Assembly: GCA_027364875.1 (NCBI GenBank)
Contig: DAHXON010000008.1
Span: 1 to 64,000, forward strand
DNA from: Chloroflexota bacterium
GTDB lineage: Bacteria; Chloroflexota; Limnocylindria; Limnocylindrales; CSP1-4
Reading direction: 5' to 3'
DNA: 64,000 nt
Position 1 is the stretch's first letter. Each line of letters opens with the position of its first letter. The position numbers and the translations under genes are program-made. Below the pieces are notes generated by a model that did no database searches, had not been told where the DNA came from, and saw nothing but the letters and a program-made list of their open reading frames with translations. This document shows positions 55,099-62,971 of this stretch, piece after piece.

Positions 55099-56315
55099 CG
55101 AGCCTGACGGGCGGGGCGCCGCCGCCGTCTCGCCAACACGGCCGGCAGCACGGCAACGGGACCCAGTGCGGCCGGGGCGAGTCCGCGAGGCCCTCTCTCG
55201 CCGGTACCGGCCAGCTGATCCGATCTGGCGGAGCTCGAAACGCCATTGGCCCACGCGTCCGCCTTCCAGGCGTCGGCGGCGAACTTGGCCTGCCCGGTGA
55301 GGGACGGGTGGAAGTAGTCGACGGTGCTCAGATCCTTGAGGACGAAGTCGCGACCGGACAGGAGGGCCTGGTTGTACGTGCAGTGCAGGTTCGCCAGCGC
55401 CCCGGTCACGGCGTTTTCCTCGTCGCAGATCGTCTCGAGGGCGGCGTTGTACGAGGCGAGGATGGCCTCCGCGTCCGGGATCGAGGCGGGGCTGTTCGAG
55501 CCCAGGAACGGCGCGCAGCGGGTCGAGTTCTTGGGCTGCAGCAGGGCGGTCCGGGCGGTTGGATCGGCCTGAGTGATTGCCCGGAAGTGGCTGAAGTCGG
55601 GCACCGGCATCATCAGCAGGCGGCTGCCCGGCGGCAGGTTGACGCGAAGAGTCTCGACCGCCGCTCGGGCCTGGGCGGTGAAGTCCGCCAACGGGGTCTT
55701 CGGGTCGTCGCACAGATCGTTGGTGCCGAGCATGAAGGTCACGTATGCCGTCTGGCCGTGCTGCAGGTTCGCCGCCGCCGCGACGACCTGTTCGACCTGG
55801 CGCTGGGCATCGATCATCTTGCGCCCGGAAGTGGCGGCGTCGACCACGCCGGGCGTCGCCCCCAGGGCCTTGAACCGCTCGAGCAAGCTGGTCACGCCGT
55901 CGTTCCTGGCCGTCCCCACGACCCACGAGTACTGAGGATGGTCGCGAAGGTTGGCCGGCGAAACGCTGTACGCCTGGCTGTAGGAATCGCCGATCGCGGC
56001 GAGCATCGCCGGCAGCGGCGGAGTGGCCGTCGGTAAAGGCTGCACGGTCGGAGTGGCGGTCGGAGTCGGCGAGGGGAGGTCCGACGCCGAGGCAGCCAGG
56101 GTCGGGCTCGGGGTGACGCCCGCGGTCGCCGAGGCCGTGGCTGTTGGCGTGGTGGCGGCAATCAAGGACGGCTTCGAGGGGCCGGCGGCGAGCGTGAGGG
56201 CGAGCCAGCCGACCCCGAACCCGCCGACGACTGCCGCAACAAGGATCGCGCCGACCAGAAGACCACCGCGGTGCGAGCGCGCCGACTCGGGCCGCCTCTC
56301 TGTCGTGTATGGCAT
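55080..56315 (-). CDS. SGNH/GDSL-family esterase, membrane-anchored
   Basis: In this 411-residue protein, residues ~18-42 form a membrane anchor (GGLLVGAILVAAVVGGFGVGWLALTLA), followed by a Thr/Pro-rich exported linker. The SGNH domain starts at LAAIGDSYSQAY (block I Ser) and continues with TSGRKMID (Gly), FMLGTNDLCDD (Asn) and DYFHPSLTGQAKFA (Asp-His). It would hydrolyse esters outside the cell. The C terminus is Arg/Ala-rich and overlaps the cyclase gene (opposite strand). Confidence 0.88.
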   Translation of the reverse strand: MPYTTERRPESARSHRGGLLVGAILVAAVVGGFGVGWLALTLAAGPSKPSLIAATTPTATASATAGVTPSPTLAASASDLPSPTPTATPTVQPLPTATPPLPAMLAAIGDSYSQAYSVSPANLRDHPQYSWVVGTARNDGVTSLLERFKALGATPGVVDAATSGRKMIDAQRQVEQVVAAAANLQHGQTAYVTFMLGTNDLCDDPKTPLADFTAQARAAVETLRVNLPPGSRLLMMPVPDFSHFRAITQADPTARTALLQPKNSTRCAPFLGSNSPASIPDAEAILASYNAALETICDEENAVTGALANLHCTYNQALLSGRDFVLKDLSTVDYFHPSLTGQAKFAADAWKADAWANGVSSSARSDQLAGTGERGPRGLAPAALGPVAVLPAVLARRRRRPARQARQRAAA

Positions 56316-56459
56316 TGGCCAATCCTAGAACGGCGAAGCCGGATCCCGCGCGGCGGCCCGGCCCCGCGCTCCATTCGGCTGCCAGTGCCCGGGCTCGGTG
56401 GATTCCGTCCGAGCAGTCCGCTCCGCTCGAATCACCGGCTCCGCCCGGTCGGGCTCGGC

Positions 56460-56465
56460 TACGAT
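56460..56465 (+). promoter_or_regulatory. -10 box close to the Crp/Fnr start codon
   Basis: TACGAT ends 9 nt before ATG 56475. No ribosome-binding site is seen other than GGGGG. A near-leaderless mRNA is predicted. Confidence 0.4.
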
Positions 56466-56474
56466 GGGGGCGTC

Positions 56475-57170
56475 ATGCAAGGCTCATTCGCAATCGACGC
56501 TCTCCGCCGCGGCCGGCTCTTCGCCGGCATGGCCCCCGCGTCGCTCGAGGCCATTTCCCGGACGCTTCGATCCCGCAAGTTCCGTCGCGGCGAGGTTCTC
56601 TTCCACGAAGGCGACCCCGGCGATTCCCTCTTCATCGTCGCGTCGGGCTCGGTCAAGGTCGTCGTGCCGTCCGACGACGGCGACGAAGCAATCCTCGCGA
56701 CGCTGGGTCGCGGCGACTCGCTCGGCGAGCTTTCCCTTCTCGACGGCGCGCCCCGTTCGGCCAGCGCGATCGCGATCGAACCGGTGGAAGCTCTGACGCT
56801 GCCGCGCGTTCAGTTCAAGTCCCTGCTGGCCACGGATGGCGACCTCCGCGACGCCTTGCTCGCTCAGCTGGCACGGGAATTGCGGCGCCTGACGACTCAC
56901 GTCTCGGATCTCCATTTCCTGGATCTCACGGGCCGATTGGCGGCGCGGCTTGCCCGCCTTGCGGAGGAGCGCGGCGAACGGCTCGCGGACGGTTCCTACC
57001 GTCTGGAGGCTCCGCCAACGCAGGGCGACCTCGCGTCGATGATCGGCGCCACCAGGCAGAGCGTGAACAAGCTCCTCGGCGAGTTTGCCGACGAGAAGCT
57101 CCTGCGTCTCGAGCCCGACGGGATAGTGATCCCGGACCTGGCGCTGCTGGCGGCTCGGGCGCGGCGTTAG
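56475..57170 (+). CDS. Crp/Fnr-family transcriptional regulator
   Basis: The 231-residue protein has an N-terminal cyclic-nucleotide-binding fold (RRGEVLFHEGDPGDSLFIVASGSVKVVVPSDDGDEAILATLGRGDSLGELSLLDGAPRSASAIA) with the GELSLLDGAPRSASA phosphate-binding loop, then a dimerisation helix and a winged helix (TQGDLASMIGATRQSVNKLLGEFADEKLLRLEPDGIVI). The phosphate-binding Arg-Ser-Ala is conserved, so it may respond to cAMP or a relative. Its recognition-helix residues TRQSVNK match the family. ATG 56475 is chosen to give MQGSFAIDALRRGRLFAGM. Confidence 0.9.
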   Translation: MQGSFAIDALRRGRLFAGMAPASLEAISRTLRSRKFRRGEVLFHEGDPGDSLFIVASGSVKVVVPSDDGDEAILATLGRGDSLGELSLLDGAPRSASAIAIEPVEALTLPRVQFKSLLATDGDLRDALLAQLARELRRLTTHVSDLHFLDLTGRLAARLARLAEERGERLADGSYRLEAPPTQGDLASMIGATRQSVNKLLGEFADEKLLRLEPDGIVIPDLALLAARARR

Positions 57171-57225
57171 GCGGTCCGGCGCGGCGTCGGGGCTCGGCGC
57201 GGACGAGCGCGCGCGACGTCGAGGA

Positions 57226-57708
57226 TCAGCCCGCGGAGATGACGCCCTCGCGGCCGAGCTGGAGAACCTGCGCCCGGCTCTCGTCCAGATGCTGAGTGGC
57301 GAAACCGAACAACCTGCGAAGCAGCAGCTCCGAGCGGGCCGATCCGCCGGTGAGCAGGGTGAGCAGCTCACTCGCGGGCACGGAAACCAGGGTCGCCGGT
57401 CCGATGGCGCGAGCGGTGGACAGCGCCGTCGGCTCCTCTCGCAGCGCCGACCAGCCGAGCAGGTCGCCGGCGTGGAGCGTGGAGACGAGGACCCAGCGAT
57501 GGTCGTGCTGGACGCGCAGGCCCAGCTGCCCGTGTTCGAGCCAGTGGACCTCGGAGATAGGGGAGCCCATCTCGACGAGCGTCTCGCCGTCGGCAAGGTG
57601 GCGACGCACGGAGGCGGCCGCCAGCGAATCGAGGCCGGCGCGGTCCAGACCAGCGAACAGCGGCAGACGAGCCAGTTCGTCCGGGCTCACCTTCTCGGTC
57701 GTGGCCAT
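57226..57708 (-). CDS. cyclic-nucleotide-binding-domain protein without DNA-binding domain
   Basis: The 160-residue protein is a single cNMP-binding barrel (LPLFAGLDRAGLDSLAAASVRRHLADGETLVEMGSPISEVHWLEHGQLGLRVQ...LLGWSALREEPTALSTARAIGPATLVSVPASELLTLL) with a C-terminal helix and no winged helix. The phosphate-binding loop (ALREEPTALSTAR) lacks the typical G-E-x3-R-A. ATG 57708 has GGAGGAG 6 nt upstream; GTG 57726 is possible. It converges on the Crp/Fnr gene and may modulate the same ligand. Confidence 0.78.
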   Translation of the reverse strand: MATTEKVSPDELARLPLFAGLDRAGLDSLAAASVRRHLADGETLVEMGSPISEVHWLEHGQLGLRVQHDHRWVLVSTLHAGDLLGWSALREEPTALSTARAIGPATLVSVPASELLTLLTGGSARSELLLRRLFGFATQHLDESRAQVLQLGREGVISAG

Positions 57709-57771
57709 CAGCTGCTCCTCCGACACCGCTCTATGTGAGATCCCATTCTCCCCCCGCGCCCCGCGCCGTGC

Positions 57772-58995
57772 TCACCCTTTCGCCTTCGTCGCCTCGCCGG
57801 CGAGCCGAAACAGGAACGCGGCCGCGGAAATGCCCGCTCGCCGCCGGCCCTCCGCGCCGCCCTGAAACGTGGCTCGGCCCGCCTCGACCTGACCGAAGGG
57901 CCCAACCGCAGCCATCTCGACGATCGTGTCTTCGTTCGCGTCCGCGGCCCGGACGGCCAGCCCGACTTCGGCGCCCGACTCGCGGCGTTCAGCCTCGGCC
58001 AGCTCGACTAGCGCCTGTGCCGCGCTCGCTGTCAGGAGTCTGGCGGATCGGAGCCACGGGGCGTCTCCGAACAGCTGAGCCGCGGTTCCACCGGTGCCGA
58101 GCTCGACGATGGCCGCGCTCCATCCCAGCGCCTCGAGTTCACGACGGACGGCGACGGGCCAGGTGTCCTCATCGCGGCCCCAGACGTACCTTCCCACCGC
58201 CGCGAGCACGATCGCCTCGGCCTCCTCGACGAGGTCCCCCGGCGTCCGGCCGTCTTCCGCAACGGCGGAGATGCGAACGTCCACCGCATCGGCCCTGGCG
58301 TAGGTGGCCACCACGGGGTTTGTCTTGCGAAGTAGAGGCTCGCCGAGGGCGGCCGCCACCGCCGACTCTCCGATGCCGGTCAGCCGGTAGGTTCGGGTCA
58401 CGCGCTCCTGGCCCAGGCCCCGATCGCGGAGACGCGGCTGGACTTCCTGCTGCCACATCGCCGTCATCTCGCGCGGCGGCCCGGGCAGGGCCACGATGAG
58501 CCGCCCATCGGGCCGCTCGACCCACCACCCGGGTGCCGTCCCGCGCTCGTTCGGTATCGCCTGCGACGACGGGATGAGCCACGCCTGCTTGATGTTGGTT
58601 TCGTGGAATGGCCATCCGCGCCGTTCGAACAGGCGGTGGAGCCACCGCTCCAGGTCCGGGTCCACGGAGGTCTCCTCGCCGCACACCGCGGCGATCGATT
58701 CGCGGGTCAGGTCGTCCGGCGTCGGTCCGAGTCCACCTGTCGTGACCACCAGATCCGCGTCCTCGAGAGCGCGGCGCAGGGTTGCCACCACTGTTGCGAG
58801 CACGTCGGGCAAGGCCGCCGTCCAGGCGACGGTCACGCCGGCCTGGCTGAGAATTCGAGCCAGGTCGCCGCTGTTGGTGTCTCTGGTCTCGCCCGTCGTT
58901 AGCTCGGAGCCGACGGCGAGGAGCACGGCCGTCCGGATAGCGCGGGGCGCGGAGTCTTCCGCCTGTCGGGCGCCGGTGGATCGTGAGAGGCTCAT
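57772..58995 (-). CDS. CinA-like protein (MoCF domain plus degenerate CinA C-terminal domain)
   Basis: In this 407-residue protein, the N-terminal MoaB/MoCF domain is typical (AVLLAVGSELTTGETRDTNSGDLARILSQAGV; LVVTTGGLGPTPDDLTRESIAAV; LPGPPREMTAMWQ). The C-terminal ~150 residues correspond to the NMN-amidohydrolase domain, but the ESCTGG motif is replaced by VELGTGG, lacking the Ser, and the family's later G-G-V motif is absent. NMN deamidation is therefore unlikely; ADP-ribose pyrophosphatase-type activity of the first domain could remain. Confidence 0.85.
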   Translation of the reverse strand: MSLSRSTGARQAEDSAPRAIRTAVLLAVGSELTTGETRDTNSGDLARILSQAGVTVAWTAALPDVLATVVATLRRALEDADLVVTTGGLGPTPDDLTRESIAAVCGEETSVDPDLERWLHRLFERRGWPFHETNIKQAWLIPSSQAIPNERGTAPGWWVERPDGRLIVALPGPPREMTAMWQQEVQPRLRDRGLGQERVTRTYRLTGIGESAVAAALGEPLLRKTNPVVATYARADAVDVRISAVAEDGRTPGDLVEEAEAIVLAAVGRYVWGRDEDTWPVAVRRELEALGWSAAIVELGTGGTAAQLFGDAPWLRSARLLTASAAQALVELAEAERRESGAEVGLAVRAADANEDTIVEMAAVGPFGQVEAGRATFQGGAEGRRRAGISAAAFLFRLAGEATKAKG

Positions 58996-59118
58996 TGACG
59001 GAGTGTAGGGGAAGCACCGCCGCCGGTCGTCGAGCGCCGTCTGGGAAGCTTCGTGTCACTACGGCGCTCGCCGCTGCTATCATCGCCGTGCTGTCAGACC
59101 CTACCCGAAGGAGGTCCC

Positions 59119-59958
59119 TTGGCTGACCGGTCCTCCTCTCTGCCGCCGTCCGAGCCCGGATCGGATGGCGCCGGCTCCAATCCTGGCGACGCCGCACCCG
59201 GTCTGGGAGAACAGATCGGCCGGACGCGCAAGGCTCTCTTCGGCCTGATCGGATCTCACATTGCCCTGGCCAGGGCCGAGTTCTCCGAGATTGCCGACGA
59301 AGTCAAGCGGATCGCCGGCCTCGTGGGAGCGGCCCTCTTCCTGCTCTTCATCACGGCAATCCTGATCTTCGTGGGCGTGTTGCTCTTCGCCGGAGAGGCG
59401 ATCTTCGGCTCGATGGGCTGGGGCGTGCTTCTCGGCTCGGAGCTGCTGATCGCGGTGTCGGTCATCTTGCTCCTCGGCGTCCTGGAGCTCGGCTTCAGCC
59501 GGACGAGCGGGTCGTTCCTGGTGGCACTAGGCGTGGCGCTCGTCATCGGCGGCCTCCTGGCCAACGATTGGGCCGCCGTCAGCCGGAACAACACGAGCCT
59601 GCCCGGTCAGCCGTGGCTGGCCGTCGCCTCGGGCGCGGTCCTGCTGGGCATCCTCTTCGCCCTGCTCGGGGCCAGCTTCGGTCGAGGCGCGGCGAGTGGC
59701 GCCGCGATCGGCGGGATCGTCGTCGGCGGCCTGCTCGGTTTGCTCGCCTCCGCCGGGCCGGGCCTACGGGTCGCTTCGGCGATCGGAGTGGCAGTCCTGC
59801 TGCTGATGTGGCCGATCACCGCCGCCGTGCTGCTCTTCCGGCACGGCATAGATACGGGCCGGCTCAAGGAGCGGTTCTACCCCAGCCAGACAATCGAGAC
59901 CACCAAGGAGACCATCGAGTGGGTGCGCGCGCAGTTGCCGCTCGGGCCGAAGTCGTAG
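59119..59958 (+). CDS. phage-holin-like/multi-pass membrane protein
   Basis: The 279-residue protein starts with a soluble ~45-residue Ser/Pro/Gly-rich stretch and an amphipathic helix (LIGSHIALARAEFSEIADEVKRIAGLVG) of the Actinobacterial holin-X type, then about six membrane helices (AALFLLFITAILIFVGVLLFA; SELLIAVSVILLLGVLELGF; LLGLLASAGPG...). TTG 59119 is chosen because AAGGAGGT lies 3-4 nt upstream. The last 40 nt overlap the next gene. Possible role in membrane or cell-envelope organisation; unknown. Confidence 0.7.
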   Translation: MADRSSSLPPSEPGSDGAGSNPGDAAPGLGEQIGRTRKALFGLIGSHIALARAEFSEIADEVKRIAGLVGAALFLLFITAILIFVGVLLFAGEAIFGSMGWGVLLGSELLIAVSVILLLGVLELGFSRTSGSFLVALGVALVIGGLLANDWAAVSRNNTSLPGQPWLAVASGAVLLGILFALLGASFGRGAASGAAIGGIVVGGLLGLLASAGPGLRVASAIGVAVLLLMWPITAAVLLFRHGIDTGRLKERFYPSQTIETTKETIEWVRAQLPLGPKS

Positions 59959-60470
59959 CCAGCCGGCAGGCCCTCCTCGACGAGGTCACCCGCCTGGAGG
60001 CCGCCGGCCGTTCCGCCGTGGACATCAAAGCCAAGGTCAGGCGTTCGCCGGGCAAGACCGCGGCGCTCGCCGCCGGGACGGTCTTCCTCGCCGCGGGTGG
60101 GCCGAAGAGGACGTATCGAGCCGTTCGAAAGGCGATCTTCGGACCTCAGGCCGAGCTCCCCAAGTCCATGTTGCCCAACCAGATCGACAAGGCGCTTCGA
60201 GCCCTCGGATCCGACGGCGATCGAGTCCGGGGCGTGATCGAGCGCGAGTTTGCCGACTATCTGGAGAAGAGCAAGCCGGTCCGAGACGCCCGCGACCTGC
60301 GCGGGACGGTGTCCGAGCTGGGCGGCAACCTGCTCAAGCCCGTCACCGCCGAGGCCGGCAAGCGCCTGGCCAGGGAGCTCTTCAAGCCGGAAGGCAGCAG
60401 CTTCAACGAGGTGATGGTCAGGATCCAGAACCGGCGGGAAGCCCGCCGGAAGGGCGAGGCGAAGGGCTAG
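59919..60470 (+). CDS. hypothetical protein, 183 aa
   Basis: The GTG at 59919 follows AAGGAG by 8 nt, inside the end of the upstream gene. The product is charged with one moderately hydrophobic helix (KTAALAAGTVFLAAGG) and a long helical, Lys/Arg-rich C-terminal part (MLPNQIDKALRALGSDGDRVRGVIEREFADYLEKSKPVRD...). It probably acts with the overlapping membrane protein. No family is recognised. 71 nt later the tRNA gene begins. Confidence 0.6.
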   Translation: MGARAVAARAEVVASRQALLDEVTRLEAAGRSAVDIKAKVRRSPGKTAALAAGTVFLAAGGPKRTYRAVRKAIFGPQAELPKSMLPNQIDKALRALGSDGDRVRGVIEREFADYLEKSKPVRDARDLRGTVSELGGNLLKPVTAEAGKRLARELFKPEGSSFNEVMVRIQNRREARRKGEAKG

Positions 60471-60541
60471 CGAGACCCGAGCGGATGGTGCGTCGACGCA
60501 CCGGTCGCAGAGCCGCGAGCGCGGCTACACTCTTGGGCCGC

Positions 60542-60627
60542 GGGCGAGTGGCGGAATGGCAGACGCGCCAGCCTTAGGAGCTGGTGCCGGTCACGGCATG
60601 CGGGTTCGAGTCCCGCCTCGCCCACCA
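60542..60627 (+). tRNA. tRNA-Leu(UAG)
   Basis: The 86-nt cloverleaf has a 7-bp acceptor stem GGGCGAG / CTCGCCC and ACCA encoded at the 3' end (60624-60627). The anticodon stem is CCAGC/GCTGG with loop CTTAGGA, so the anticodon is TAG (60575-60577) and it reads CUA/CUG-type Leu codons. A long variable arm (TGCCGGTCACGGCA) is typical for leucine tRNAs. TACACT at 60523 may be its -10 box. Confidence 0.93.
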
Positions 60628-60763
60628 ACATCGCGCTGGGGGCCGCGCCCGGGGGCTGGAGCTGCACCCGAGGAGCTGGCCCCGCGTTCCGGGCCGCGGG
60701 AGCCGCAGTCGGTAGCCCCGGCTCGCATCGCGCCGCTTACCGGCCCGGCGAGGCCTCGGCCCC

Positions 60764-60769
60764 TATAAT
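60764..60769 (+). promoter_or_regulatory. TATAAT -10 box directly upstream of tig
   Basis: A perfect TATAAT ends 9 nt before ATG 60779 and no Shine-Dalgarno is present. The transcript should start within about three bases of the start codon, so tig is probably translated from a leaderless mRNA. No good -35 is visible. Confidence 0.6.
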
Positions 60770-60778
60770 CCACGGGCG

Positions 60779-62209
60779 ATGCAGACGACCAACACCCCCC
60801 TTCCCAAGTCACGCCTCCAGCTCGAGCTCGAGCTTCCCCCCGAACGCCTGACACGCGCGATCGACCAGGCGGTGAGCCGCCTGTCGCGCCAGACTCGAGT
60901 TCCCGGCTTCCGGCCCGGCAAGGCTCCCCGGTTCATGCTCGAGCGGATGCTCGGCCAGACGGCGATCCTGGACGACGCCGTGGATCACCTCGTCGAGGAC
61001 GCGTTCCGTGAGGCGATGAAGGAGCAGGACATCGTCCCGCTCACGACCCCCGAGGTCGAAGTCACCCAGTCCGAAGAAGGCAAGCCGGTCCTCTTCAAGG
61101 CGACGATCCAGGTTCGGCCGGAGGTCAAGCTCGGCGATTACGACCACTTCGGCTTCGCGCCTGAGGTCAAGCCCGTCGACGACGAGATGGTCGCCAAAGT
61201 CATCGAGGAGCTCCAGGACGCCCACTCGGAGCTCAAGCCCGTCGAGGGGCGCGCGGCCCAGAACGGCGACTACGCCGTCATCGGCTTTCGGGGCACGCGC
61301 GACGGCGTCGAGTTCCCGGGCGGATCGTCGGAGCGTATGCCGCTCATCATCGGCGAAGACCGCCTCATCCCCGGTTTCGAGGAGAACCTCGTCGGGGCGA
61401 TGAAGGGCGACGAGCGCGAGTTCGACATCACCTTCCCGGACGACTACCAGGAGGAGACGCTGCGCGGCCAGGTCGCGCACTTCTCGGTCACGGTCAAGGA
61501 GCTGCGGCACAAGCAGCTGCCCGAGGCCGACGACGACTTCGCCAGGCTCGTCGGAAAGTTCAACGACATGGCCGAGCTCCGGGCCGAGCTGCGCGAGCGG
61601 CTGGGCGCCAACGCCCTCGACCACGCCCGCCACGAATTCGCCGACAAGATCATCGAGTACGCCACGGCCAACGCCACGGTGGATCTGCCCGACGTGCTGA
61701 TCGACCAGGAAGTCGAGGTCATGCACGACGAGCTGCGCTCCGCGCTGGCCCGCCAGGGCATTACCGAAGACGCCTACCTCAATGTCGTCGGCAAGACGGA
61801 CGAGGACATCCACACCGAGTTCCGGCCGCAGGCCGAGAAGCGGGTCAAGACGCTTCTCGTCCTGACCGAGATCGCCAGGGCCAAGGGAGTGGAAGTTCCG
61901 GAGTCGGACGTCCAGGGCGAAATCGATCGAGCCCGGTCCCGCTACGCGGACAGCCCCAACCTGATCCGCTACTTCGAATCGGAGCGCGGCCGAAACTACA
62001 TCAGGAGCACCTTCCGGCGATCGCGGACCGTCGAGCAGCTCATCGACGAGTGGCTCGCCGCACACCCGGAGGCACCCCGGCTGCCGCATCTCGAGGAATC
62101 GGACGACCACTCGCCGGTGGCGAGCTCAACCGCGGAAGCCTCCGCTTCCATCGGCGCCACCGACGTCGAGGCTCTCACGCCGGAATCAGCTTCTGCCGGC
62201 GGCGCGTAA
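60779..62209 (+). CDS. tig: trigger factor
   Basis: The 476-residue chaperone binds ribosomes at the polypeptide exit. The ribosome-binding signature GFRPGKAP is at residues 43-50. A FKBP-type peptidyl-prolyl isomerase domain (NGDYAVIGFRGTRDGVEFPGGSSERMPLIIGEDRLIPGFEENLVGAMKGDE) is followed by the helical C-terminal chaperone domain. The Ala/Ser/Glu-rich tail (~30 residues) is extra. ATG 60779 lacks a ribosome-binding site but a TATAAT box is 9 nt upstream. Classic neighbours clpP and clpX follow. Confidence 0.96.
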   Translation: MQTTNTPLPKSRLQLELELPPERLTRAIDQAVSRLSRQTRVPGFRPGKAPRFMLERMLGQTAILDDAVDHLVEDAFREAMKEQDIVPLTTPEVEVTQSEEGKPVLFKATIQVRPEVKLGDYDHFGFAPEVKPVDDEMVAKVIEELQDAHSELKPVEGRAAQNGDYAVIGFRGTRDGVEFPGGSSERMPLIIGEDRLIPGFEENLVGAMKGDEREFDITFPDDYQEETLRGQVAHFSVTVKELRHKQLPEADDDFARLVGKFNDMAELRAELRERLGANALDHARHEFADKIIEYATANATVDLPDVLIDQEVEVMHDELRSALARQGITEDAYLNVVGKTDEDIHTEFRPQAEKRVKTLLVLTEIARAKGVEVPESDVQGEIDRARSRYADSPNLIRYFESERGRNYIRSTFRRSRTVEQLIDEWLAAHPEAPRLPHLEESDDHSPVASSTAEASASIGATDVEALTPESASAGGA

Positions 62210-62248
62210 CCGGCGCGTATCCAGGGTAAGTACAGAGGAGACGATCAG

Positions 62249-62932
62249 ATGCTCGTGCCAATGGTGATCGAGTCCTCGAGCCGTGGCGAGCGCGCCTACG
62301 ACATCTACTCGCGGCTTCTCCGCGAGCGGATCATCTTCCTTGGCGACGCCATCGAAGACAACGTCGCCAACCTCGTGATCGCCCAGCTGCTCTTCCTCGA
62401 CGCAGAGGATCCGGAGCGGGACATCAGCCTCTACATCAACTCCCCCGGTGGCGTGATCACCTCCGGGCTGGCCATCTACGACACCATGCAGTACGTCCGA
62501 GCGCCGGTCAGCACGATCTGCATCGGCATGGCGGCCAGTATGGCGGCCGTGCTGCTTGCGGCCGGGGCTCCGGGCAAGCGGTTCGCCCTGCCCCACAGCC
62601 GGATCATGATCCACCAGGGTTCGGGCGGCTTCCGGGGCAACACCCCCGACGTCTTCATCCAGGTCAAGGAGATGGAGACTCTTGTCAACACCAATCACGA
62701 GATCCTGAGCCGCCACTCGGGCCAGCCGATCGAGAAGATAGTCGCCGATACCTCTCGGGACTACTTTATGTCTCCAATCGAGGCGAAGGATTACGGCATA
62801 ATCGACTCGGTATACTCTGCGACCGGCCAGCCGCTCAGCGGCAAGAACGGGTCGGCCGGCGACGGTGAAACGGGCGGAAGCTCTGATGGGCAGTCGGCAG
62901 CAGCTGGCGAGCCAGCGGCAGCTGCCGAGTAA
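62249..62932 (+). CDS. clpP: ATP-dependent Clp protease proteolytic subunit
   Basis: The 227-residue serine protease subunit forms tetradecameric barrels with ClpX/ClpA. The catalytic Ser is in [17 protein letters not shown], the His in [14 protein letters not shown] and the Asp in [10 protein letters not shown]. The N-terminal [20 protein letters not shown] is typical; there are ~20 extra Gly/Ser/Ala residues at the C terminus. ATG 62249 has GAGGAGA upstream. ClpX follows 39 nt downstream. Confidence 0.97.
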   Translation: MLVPMVIESSSRGERAYDIYSRLLRERIIFLGDAIEDNVANLVIAQLLFLDAEDPERDISLYINSPGGVITSGLAIYDTMQYVRAPVSTICIGMAASMAAVLLAAGAPGKRFALPHSRIMIHQGSGGFRGNTPDVFIQVKEMETLVNTNHEILSRHSGQPIEKIVADTSRDYFMSPIEAKDYGIIDSVYSATGQPLSGKNGSAGDGETGGSSDGQSAAAGEPAAAAE

Positions 62933-62971
62933 GCGGGTAGTGGCGCAGGCGCGAAGGATGGGTCAAGGCGC

